From the NCBI GenBank assembly GCA_001313065.1, contig BBFD01000012.1:1-29616 (forward strand): a stretch of 29,616 nt of DNA, in the 5' to 3' direction. The position numbers and the translations under genes are program-made. Positions 21,208-29,616 of this stretch are shown here, piece by piece; position 1 is the stretch's first letter; every line of letters begins with the position of its first letter. Below the pieces are notes generated by a model. The model did not search any database. It worked only from the letters and a program-made list of their open reading frames with translations, and had not been told where the DNA came from. The stretch comes from Silvimonas sp. JCM 19000. Lineage in GTDB: Bacteria > Pseudomonadota > Gammaproteobacteria > Burkholderiales > Chitinibacteraceae.

Positions 21208-23513
21208 TTATGCTTTGACGACTTGCAGCGCGGCAGCACTGTCAAGGTCACGGGTCAGCGGGTGGCCAGCAGAAATACGCACGACCTGATCCAGCAAGCG
21301 GGCATCCAGTGCCACCACCAGTTCAGCCGTACCACCCTGCTCTACTTTGACCTTGTCACCGGCGGCCACACCCAGCGCAGCCAGGGTCGCGGCATTGGCG
21401 CGCAGCGTTTCGGCCACTTGCGCATCCACGGTGGCATGCAGGCTAGGCGCACGACGTGACAACACGTCGCTCTGGTACAGCGGCACTTCAGCCAGGCGCA
21501 CCAGACCGTTGCCCGCCGCACGCGGCTTGACGTGCACATGTTCCACGGCGTTGTTGTTCAGACGCGCTTCAACGCCAGCCGACAGCGCTTCGTCACGCAC
21601 TTCTTCCGAAGTGCCGTATTCAAAGCCGTTCAGGCCCAGCAGGTTGCCCAACACGCGGAATACTTTCCACGCCGGACGGGTATCGCCCAGCGGACGCACC
21701 ACACCGTTAAAGCTTTGCGGACGGCCTTCCATATTGATGTAGGTGCCCGAGGTTTCCGAGAACGGCGAAACCGGCAGGATTACATCGGCGTAGTCATAGG
21801 CGCACGACTGGAAGCTCGACAGCACCACCACCATTTCGGCTTGCTCAACCGCAGCCAATGCCTTGACCGGGTTGGCGGTATCGAAGTCCGGTTCCGCGCC
21901 CAGCAATACATAGGCTTTCTTCGGGCTAGCAAACACGTCGCCTGCGGCGTTAAAGCCGATCAGCTCAGCGCCAGCGGTGTTGGCGCCCGCGGTCAGCACG
22001 CCGAAGGTCGCGCCAGTCAGTGCAGCCAGTGCGGCAGCGACGGCGTGGATTTCAGCAGCGCGCGCATCTTGTACGGCCAGGTTGCGAGAATGATCGAAGC
22101 GCGTTCGCCCGCAGCCAGGATATTGGCTACGCCGCGAGCGGCATCAGTAATCTCGGTGTGGCTGGTGTCGATATGCGCCGGGCAGCTTACGCCCTTGATT
22201 TCGACGGTGGCCTTCAGCACGGCCAGCAGGCCTTCCACCAGTTGGTCCGGACGGGTAACGACTTCACCGGCCAGACGCAGCAGCATGTCGTCGCCGTGCG
22301 GGTTAACCGCAGCCACTTTCATGCCGTGCTTGACGGCCTGGCGCAGACGTTGCGCGATCAGCGGGTGTTCTTTGCGCAGCGTGGAACCGACCACGACCAC
22401 GGCATCGCTTTCGGCCAACTCAACAATGCTTTGACCCAGCCACTGCACGCCGGCGGTGGCGAAGGACGCATCTTGCTGACGCAGACGCGATTCCGTGTTC
22501 TTGATGCCCAGACCGTTCGCCAGCTTTTTCAGCAGGAACAGTTCTTCCAGCGTGGATTGCGGTGTGGCCACTGCAGCGATGCTGTCGCCGCCATGGTCCG
22601 CAACGATGGACTTCAGGCCGTTGGCGACGTATTCCAGCGCCACGGTCCAGTCCACCTGCTGCCACACGCCGCCTTGCTTGATCATCGGCTTGGTCACGCG
22701 TTCCGGGCTGTTCAGCGCTTCGTACGAGAAACGATCGCGGTCGGACAACCAGCATTCGTTGATCGATTCGTTATCCAGCGGCAGTACGCGTTTAACTTGA
22801 TGGTCTTTGACCTGCACGGTCAGGTTGGAACCCAGACCATCGTGCGGGCTTACCGATTTGCGACGCGACAGTTCCCAGGTCCGCGCCGAGAAGCGGAACG
22901 GCTTGGAGGTCAGCGCGCCCACCGGGCACAGATCGATCACGTTGCCCGAGATTTCCGAGTTAACGGTCTTGCCGATAAACGACATGATCTCGGAATGCTC
23001 ACCACGGCCCGGCATACCCAGTTCCTGGTAGCCCGCCACTTCTTCGGTGAAACGCACGCAACGGGTGCAATGAATGCAACGCGTCATGTCGGTGGAGATC
23101 AGCGGGCCCAGGTTCTTGTTGACCACCGAGCGCTTTTCTTCTTCGTAGCGCGAAGCAGACTTGCCGTAACCGACGGCCAGATCCTGCAGCTGACATTCAC
23201 CGCCCTGATCGCAAATCGGGCAATCCAGCGGGTGGTTGATCAGCAGGAATTCCATCACGCCCGCTTGCGCCTTGACAGCGGAATCGGAGTGGGTCCACAC
23301 CTTCATGCCGTCCGTAACCGGCGTAGCACAGGCGGGCAGCGGCTTCGGCGCTTTCTCGACCTGGACCAGACACATCCGGCAGTTGGCGGCGATGGAGAGT
23401 TTCTTGTGATAGCAGAAGTGCGGGATGTAGGCGCCAACCGAATTGGCGGCGTCCATCACGGTGCTGCCACCGGGCACTGTCAGCTTCTTACCGTCGATTT
23501 CGACTTCAAGCAT
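21208..23513 (-). CDS. nuoG: NADH-quinone oxidoreductase subunit G, one frameshift
   Basis: NuoG belongs to the NADH-oxidising arm and has several iron-sulfur clusters. From [16 protein letters not shown] at 23513: [2Fe-2S] ligands Cys34, Cys45, Cys48 and Cys62; the His-Cys3 [4Fe-4S] motif ([14 protein letters not shown]); then [10 protein letters not shown] and [15 protein letters not shown]. The molybdopterin-oxidoreductase-like fold follows ([20 protein letters not shown]). One base is missing near 22085 ([13 protein letters not shown] read out of frame). The rebuilt protein is about 768 residues. Its distal part ([20 protein letters not shown]) is intact in the second frame. Confidence 0.95.
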
Positions 23514-23528
23514 GATCGATCGATCCAG

Positions 23529-23576
23529 TTAATTCTTCAAAAAATTCTTGAGCGACAAGGCATCACGCGCGCGCAT
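23529..23576 (-). other. Tiny open frame between nuoF and nuoG
   Basis: A 15-codon frame MRARDALSLKNFLKN sits in the 87-bp gap between nuoF and nuoG, where other nuo genes are much closer. There is no clear ribosome binding site. It may be a chance frame in an mRNA spacer; nothing else is seen in the gap apart from a short CGATCGATCGATC string by the nuoG start. Confidence 0.15.
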
Positions 23577-23600
23577 CAGGTGCGGCGCGCCGGGTCTTGC

Positions 23601-24888
23601 TCAGTGGTCCACCAGGCAGCGTTTGTTTTCGATGTGGTACTCGAATTCGCTGCGGAAGTGTTTGAGCATGCCTTGGACCGGCATCACGGCGGCATCGCCC
23701 AGTGCACAAATCGTGCGGCCTGCGATATTGGCGCCTACCGACAGCAGCAAATCGAGGTCTTCCGGACGGCCCTGGCCGTGTTCGATACGGTGAATCACGC
23801 GGTACAGCCAGCCAGTGCCTTCACGGCACGGCGTACATTGGCCGCACGATTCTTCAAAGTAGAAATAAGACAGGCGTTCCAGCGCGCGCACCATACAGGT
23901 GTCTTCGTCCATCACGATCACCGCGCCCGAACCCAGCATCGAACCCGCTTTCGCGATCGAATCAAAGTCCATGGTGCAGTTCATCATGATGTCGGCAGGC
24001 AACACCGGGGCGGACGAACCACCCGGGATGACGGCTTTCAGCTTCTTGCCGTTGCGCATGCCACCGGCCAGTTCAAGCAGTTCGGCAAACGGCATGCCCA
24101 GCGGCACTTCGTAATTGCCCGGACGATTGACGTGACCGGAAATCGAGAACAGCTTGGTGCCGCCGTTGTTGGGCTTGCCCAGCTCAAGGAATTTCTGGCC
24201 GCCGTTGCGCACGATGTACGGCACGGACGCGTAGGTCTCGGTGTTGTTGATCGTGGTGGGCTTGCCGTACAGACCAAAGCTGGCCGGGAAAGGCGGCTTG
24301 AAGCGCGGCTGGCCTTTTTTTGCCTTCCAGCGATTCCAGCAGTGCAGTTTCTTCGCCGCAGATATACGCGCCATAACCATGGTGTGCATGCAGCTGGAAG
24401 TCGAAACCACAACCGAGGATGTTGGCGCCAAGGAAACCGGCAGCGCGGGCTTCTTCGATGGCTTCTTCAAAGCGCTCGTAGGCTTCGAAGACTTCACCGT
24501 GGATATAGTTGTAACCGACGGTCGCACCCATGGTGAAACCGCCGATGATCATGCCTTCGATCAGGGCGTGCGGGTTGTTCCAGATGATATCCAGATCTTT
24601 AAAGGTACCCGGCTCGCTTCATCGGTATTGCAGACCAGGTATTTCTGACCCGGAAAGCTACGCGGCATGAACGACCATTTCAGGCCGGTAGGGAAACCGG
24701 CACCACCGCGACCACGCAGCGCCGACAGTTTCATTTCGGCGATGATCTGGTCTTGCGTCAGTTTTTTCGTCGGCAATGCGACGCAGCCCGGCGTAACCGC
24801 CGCGCTTTACATATTCTTCGAGACGCCAGCTATTGGGGTCGTCAAAATCCACGCCCTCAAACACCACGCCTTTTGCAAACGTCGCCAT
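23601..24888 (-). CDS. nuoF: NADH-quinone oxidoreductase subunit F, three frameshifts
   Basis: NuoF binds NADH and FMN and carries cluster N3. It starts [17 protein letters not shown] directly after the nuoE stop. The FMN/NADH site shows as [30 protein letters not shown] (after correction) and [14 protein letters not shown]; the N3 ligands are in [14 protein letters not shown] with a distal Cys near ICALGDAA. Frame breaks are the T6 run 24762-24767 (five fits), one lost base near 24617, and the T7 run 24315-24321 (six fits). Rebuilt length is 428 residues, normal. The end is [11 protein letters not shown] at 23601. Confidence 0.95.
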
Positions 24889-25360
24889 TTATTCGAGCTC
24901 CGCCAGTTTCTTGTCGATGGCTTCCGGGGTCATGTGATTGCACATGGTGTGATTGTTGAACAACATCACCGGTGCATAGCCGCAAGCGCCCATGCACTCC
25001 CCTTCCTGCAACGTAAACTTGCCGTCGGCGGTGGTTTCACCGTAGCCGATGCCCAGCTTCTGCTGCAGATACTTGCCGGCGTCCGCGCCGCCCGACAGTG
25101 CACAGGGCAGATTGGTACAAACCGTGAGCTTGAACTTGCCCACTGGCTGGCGATTGAACATGCCGTAGAACGTGGCCACTTCCATGGCGGCGATCGGGGG
25201 CAGGCCCAGATAATCGGCAACGGCTTCGACAACGTCGTTGCTCAGCCAGCCGTGTTCGAGTTGAGCGATGCGCAGCGCCGACATCAGGGCCGAAGCTTTT
25301 GCTCGGCCGGGTACTTGGTCAGTTCCCGGTCGATCTTCGCGAGGGATTCTTTGGACAACA

Positions 25361-25361
<1 letters not shown>
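24889..25361 (-). CDS. nuoE: NADH-quinone oxidoreductase subunit E, one frameshift
   Basis: NuoE carries [2Fe-2S] cluster N1a. The true start is the ATG at 25361 (MLSKESLAKIDRELTKYP), which overlaps the nuoD stop as TGATG, implying coupled translation. One base is missing near 25297-25300, where AEQKASALMSAL is expected. The cluster ligands are in VCTNLPCALSGG and EGECMGACGYAPVM. Rebuilt length is about 157 residues. The stop TAA is directly followed by the nuoF ATG. Confidence 0.95.
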
Positions 25362-26608
<1,247 letters not shown>

Positions 26609-26619
<11 letters not shown>

Positions 26620-27207
26620 CGTAGTTCTCCTCGCGAATGATGCGCGGCGTGTTTTCGCGCGGGTCGATGGTGACCGGCTGGTAAATCACCCGGCTTGCTC
26701 CGGGTCATAACGCATTTCAACGTAACCGCTAACCGGGAAGTCTTTGCGGAACGGATGGCCGACAAAGCCATAGTCGGTCAGCAAACGGCGCAGATCCGGA
26801 TGGCCTTGATAAATGATGCCGTACAGGTCAAACGATTCACGCTCGAACCAGTTCACGCCCGGCCAGATATCGATCAGTGACGGCAGCACCGGAAAATCAT
26901 CATCCGGGCAGAACACGCGCAGACGCAGGCGGATATTGTGGGTGTACGACAGCAGATGGCAGACCGAGGCAAAGCGCAGGCCTTCCCACAAACCGTCGCG
27001 GTACTCGCTGTAATCCACGCCGCACAAGTCCACACAGGCTTCGAAACGCAGCGCGGGATCATCACGCAGCAGCGTTGCAGCCTCGATAAACTTTGCCGCC
27101 GGCACTTCCAGCGTAACTTCGTCCAGGCGCGTCTTGAGCGAATTGATACGCTCGGCGCCCAGCACGCGCTGGATATCTTCAATCAGTTGATTCAGGGTTT
27201 TCGCCAC
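26609..27207 (-). CDS. nuoC: NADH-quinone oxidoreductase subunit C, one frameshift
   Basis: NuoC is the 30-kDa hydrophilic subunit of the connecting arm. The start is GTG at 27207 (reads [16 protein letters not shown] after the start); upstream codons have no family likeness. The signature [20 protein letters not shown], then [20 protein letters not shown], is intact. One base is missing near 26693; restored, the end is [18 protein letters not shown] with stop at 26609, overlapping nuoD by 11 bp. Length is about 199 residues. It is a separate gene, not fused to nuoD as in Escherichia coli. Confidence 0.95.
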
Positions 27208-27215
27208 GATGTACC

Positions 27216-27722
27216 TCAGCCGTGCGCCTGCTCGAGCTGGCGTGCCCGGGCGATGGTGTTGGTGCGCTTGATCTTGTTCTGCATCTGGATCAGACCATAC
27301 AGCAGCGCTTCTGCCGTCGGCGGGCAACCCGGAACATAGATGTCGACCGGAACGATGCGATCACAGCCGCGCACCACCGAATACGAGTAGTGGTAATAGC
27401 CACCGCCGTTGGCACAGGAGCCCATCGACAACACCCAGCGCGGTTCCGGCATCTGGTCATAGACCTTGCGCAGGGCGGGCGCCATCTTGTTACACAGGGT
27501 ACCGGCAACGATCATCAAGTCAGACTGACGCGGCGACGGACGAAACACGATACCGAAGCGGTCAAGGTCATAACGCGCCGCGCCAGCGTGCATCATTTCT
27601 ACGGCACAACAGGCCAGACCAAACGTCATCGGCCAGAGCGAGCCTGTGCGCGCCCAGTTGATAACGGTGTCGACGGATGTCGTGATAAAACCCTTTTCAA
27701 GGCTTTGCGTTGCTGCAGTCAT
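27216..27722 (-). CDS. nuoB: NADH-quinone oxidoreductase subunit B
   Basis: Intact, 168 residues. NuoB carries cluster N2, the last iron-sulfur cluster before quinone. The four ligands are visible at Cys38 and Cys39 ([11 protein letters not shown]), Cys103 ([16 protein letters not shown]) and Cys133 ([15 protein letters not shown]). The N-terminus [16 protein letters not shown] fits the family. It starts 4 bp after the nuoA stop and ends 8 bp before nuoC. Confidence 0.98.
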   Translation of the reverse strand: MTAATQSLEKGFITTSVDTVINWARTGSLWPMTFGLACCAVEMMHAGAARYDLDRFGIVFRPSPRQSDLMIVAGTLCNKMAPALRKVYDQMPEPRWVLSMGSCANGGGYYHYSYSVVRGCDRIVPVDIYVPGCPPTAEALLYGLIQMQNKIKRTNTIARARQLEQAHG

Positions 27723-27726
27723 CGCT

Positions 27727-28095
27727 TTACTCCCACTCCAGCGCGCCCTTCATCCACTCGTAGGCAAAGCCCACGACCAGGATGGCCAGGAAGATCAACA
27801 TGGAAAAGAAACCGAAAGAGCCGATCTCCTTGAGCACCAGCGCCCACGGCACCAGAAAGGCCACTTCAAGATCGAACAGGATAAACAGGATGGCGACGAG
27901 GTAGTAGCGGACATCGAACTGGATGCGCGCGTCTTCGAAGCTTCGAAGCCACACTCGTACGGGGAGAGTTTTTTCTGGATCGGGTTTGTCAGTACCCAAC
28001 AACTTGCTGAACACACCGCCCAACGTCATCAGACCCGCACCTGCGGCGGTACCAATGATGATGAAAAGCAGTATGGGGAAGTAATTCTGTAGCAT
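27727..28095 (-). CDS. nuoA: NADH-quinone oxidoreductase subunit A, internal double frameshift
   Basis: NuoA is a three-helix membrane subunit at the junction with the hydrophilic arm. It starts [20 protein letters not shown] and is 122 residues with an open frame throughout, but the loop between helices 1 and 2 reads [15 protein letters not shown] instead of the strongly conserved [14 protein letters not shown]. An extra base in the T6 run 27969-27974 and a missing base near 27940 cancel out. The neighbouring frame encodes [10 protein letters not shown]. The rest ([19 protein letters not shown]) is normal. Confidence 0.95.
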   Translation of the reverse strand: MLQNYFPILLFIIIGTAAGAGLMTLGGVFSKLLGTDKPDPEKTLPVRVWLRSFEDARIQFDVRYYLVAILFILFDLEVAFLVPWALVLKEIGSFGFFSMLIFLAILVVGFAYEWMKGALEWE

Positions 28096-28185
28096 GTCGA
28101 TCCCCGGCAGAATCTCAACAGATTGAATTAGAAAATGCGCTTGCGATTGAATTGATCAATTTTTTTAATTATTTTATAAAGCTTG
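28096..28185 (-). promoter_or_regulatory. AT-rich leader, likely nuo promoter region
   Basis: Between nuoA and the tRNA-Leu terminator lies an AT-rich stretch with TTGATC and TATAAA-like strings on the minus strand. No -35/-10 pair with ideal spacing stands out, so only the region, not a start site, can be offered. Confidence 0.3.
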
Positions 28186-28219
28186 AAAAAAAACGCCGGG
28201 CAGATTCCCAGCGCGTTTT
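28186..28219 (-). terminator. Intrinsic terminator after tRNA-Leu
   Basis: GCcGGG and CCCaGC pair around a 6-nt loop with flanking weak pairs, followed on the minus strand by eight U (28186-28193). It is 12 bp past the tRNA-Leu end and separates it from nuoA. Confidence 0.7.
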
Positions 28220-28230
28220 CTGTATAGCTA

Positions 28231-28315
28231 TGGTGCCGACAGAGAGACTCGAACTCTCACGGCCGCAGCCACTACCCCCTCAAGATAGCGTGTCTACCAA
28301 TTCCACCATGTCGGC
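28231..28315 (-). tRNA. tRNA-Leu(GAG)
   Basis: An 85-nt class II tRNA with a long variable arm and encoded CCA. The acceptor stem is GCCGACA/TGTCGGC. The anticodon stem CTATC/GGTAG encloses loop TTGAGGG, giving anticodon GAG. The order secG-tRNA-Leu-nuoA is widely conserved in proteobacteria. Confidence 0.95.
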
Positions 28316-28359
28316 ATAACCCATTACTGCTTTACAACCTGATAAAGCGTCGAAAATGC

Positions 28360-28696
28360 TTATTCAGGAATCTTGTTCTGGGCCGGCGTAGACGCAGCAG
28401 CCGGCGCGGACGCTGCGGCTTTGACATCACCCATCACACCCAGCGACGAAGATTTGCCCGGGGTCATCAGTACCACCAGACCCAGACAGCTTGCAAAAAA
28501 AGACGGTTGCCAGCACGGCAGTGGTACGGCTCAGGAAGTTGGCAGAACCGGACGAGCCAAACAGGCTACCCGCAGAGCCACTACCGAACGCAGCGCCCAT
28601 GTCAGCGCCTTTGCCGTGTTGCATCAGGACCAGAACGATCATCGACAAGGCCGATGCGACGTTCACAATCAAAACGAGGGTTTTAAGGATTTCCAT
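28360..28696 (-). CDS. secG: Preprotein translocase subunit SecG, one frameshift
   Basis: SecG is the small membrane subunit that assists SecYEG protein export. It starts MEILKTLVLIVNVASALSM, followed by the conserved LVLMQHGKGADMGAAFGSG and LFGSSGSANFLSRTTAVLA. The frame shifts at the A7 run 28495-28501; with six bases the second helix continues TVFFASCLGLVVLM and the tail is Ala/Pro-rich (AAASAPAAASTPAQ), ending at 28360. Rebuilt length is 111 residues, normal. It lies 55 bp after tpiA. Confidence 0.94.
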
Positions 28697-28751
28697 CTTT
28701 TCTCTTCAATGCGGCGCGAATTCTAGCGCCGACGCGGTCTTTTTTGCAATC

Positions 28752-29504
28752 TTACGCGGCTGGTTTTGATGCAGCGCAAGGTTTCATTTTCTTTAACGTG
28801 CTGCGCGACAAATCCGTAAAAAACTCGGTTGCCGAAAGCGCTGCACCCCCTACCAGAACACCGTCCACCCCCTCCGTCGCCATGGTCTGGGCGGCGTTGG
28901 TGCCTTTGACACTACCGCCGTACAACACACAAGTGTGTGGTGACAACGTCTGCTTGATAAAGGCGTGCATCTCGGCGATCTGTTCGGGTGTGGCGACCAC
29001 ACCCGTGCCCACGGCCCACGACGGTTCGTATGCAACTGCATACAAGCTGGTGGGCACACCGGCCAGAACTTTCAGTTCATCTGCAATTACGTCTCTGGCG
29101 ACGCCGTCAGCACGTTGCTGCTGCGTCTCACCCACGCAATACACCGGCCACAAACCGGCATCGAGCGCAGCCTTGACCTTGCGCGCAGCGGTTTCGCTGG
29201 TTTCGGCAAAATAGTTACGTCGCTCGGAATGCCCGACGATGACCATCTCGCAGCCCACATCAGCCAGCATCGCGCCGGAGACTTCACCGGTGTATGCGCC
29301 GATATGGTGTTCGCACAAATCCTGCGCACCCAGCTGGATCGGCGTATCGGCCAGCAGGCTCTTGGCCAGCGACAGATACGGATACGGTACACAGACGGCC
29401 ACATTGGCACCCAGCTCAGCCCGCACCAGCTCTGGCAATACCGAGCGTATCTGCCCGACGCTGCCATGCATTTTCCAGTTACCGACGACCAGCTGTTTAG
29501 CCAC
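28752..29504 (-). CDS. tpiA: Triosephosphate isomerase
   Basis: Interconverts dihydroxyacetone phosphate and glyceraldehyde 3-phosphate in the cytoplasm. From the GTG start at 29504 (AKQLVVGNWKMHG follows) it has 250 residues, the normal length. The active-site Lys11 (NWKMHG), His92 (VGHSERRNYF) and Glu160 (YEPSWAVGTG) are present, as is the phosphate loop YGGSVKGTN. The open frame extends to a TTG at 29522, but the family start fits the GTG. No clear ribosome binding site is seen. The frame is unbroken. Confidence 0.97.
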   Translation of the reverse strand: MAKQLVVGNWKMHGSVGQIRSVLPELVRAELGANVAVCVPYPYLSLAKSLLADTPIQLGAQDLCEHHIGAYTGEVSGAMLADVGCEMVIVGHSERRNYFAETSETAARKVKAALDAGLWPVYCVGETQQQRADGVARDVIADELKVLAGVPTSLYAVAYEPSWAVGTGVVATPEQIAEMHAFIKQTLSPHTCVLYGGSVKGTNAAQTMATEGVDGVLVGGAALSATEFFTDLSRSTLKKMKPCAASKPAA

Positions 29505-29616
29505 GCAAAGCACCAGACACAAATTGCAAAAAAAAGAGGGCGATTGTAGGCTGTGGCACCAGGGTGAGTCAAACCGCGGATGGGGGCGGTGTGTGCGGGG
29601 GCCCGGCGCATCACGG

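Noticed and set aside
22020..24536. An 838-codon open frame on the plus strand, opposite nuoG and nuoF
   Set aside because: It is a codon-bias shadow of GC-rich genes. Its product is compositionally biased (His, Arg, Gln) and matches nothing, while the opposite strand encodes clear nuoG and nuoF.

Overview
The window looks like a piece of a betaproteobacterial chromosome, probably Neisseriales/Chromobacteriaceae-like. This is inferred from gene order and protein character: separate nuoC and nuoD, a DUF2818 gene after nuoN, and the order thrS-infC-rpmI-rplT-pheS-pheT-ihfA-merR. Almost every core gene is on the minus strand, so the operons read from right to left.

Right to left, the core part holds tpiA and secG, then tRNA-Leu(GAG), then the complete 14-gene respiratory complex I operon nuoA-nuoN ending in a DUF2818 membrane protein, then tRNA-Val(GAC). 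The translation block follows: thrS, infC, rpmI, rplT, pheS, pheT, ihfA and a short MerR-type regulator, ending at tRNA-Pro(GGG). Intrinsic terminators separate these blocks.

The left 4.9 kb is accessory DNA. A small genomic island of about 4.4 kb is inserted at the 3' end of tRNA-Pro. Its evidence is an intact tRNA with a broken tyrosine-recombinase gene beside it at the right end, and a 43-bp duplicate of the tRNA 3' part (one mismatch) at 504-546. Island cargo is a DUF2971-family protein, an unrecognised single-pass membrane protein with a strong ribosome binding site, and a short unrecognised gene. To the left of the island, running off the window edge, is a broken fragment resembling the C-terminal region of RHS/polymorphic-toxin-associated proteins.

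The reading frames are broken very often, including in essential genes (pheS, pheT, thrS, infC, most nuo genes). Two error types recur: A/T runs that are one to three bases too long, and single-base losses, mostly consistent with a G or C dropped from a GG/CC pair. This points to sequencing or assembly error rather than gene decay. Gene limits given here are therefore reconstructed across the shifts. Whether the island genes are truly broken cannot be decided from this sequence.
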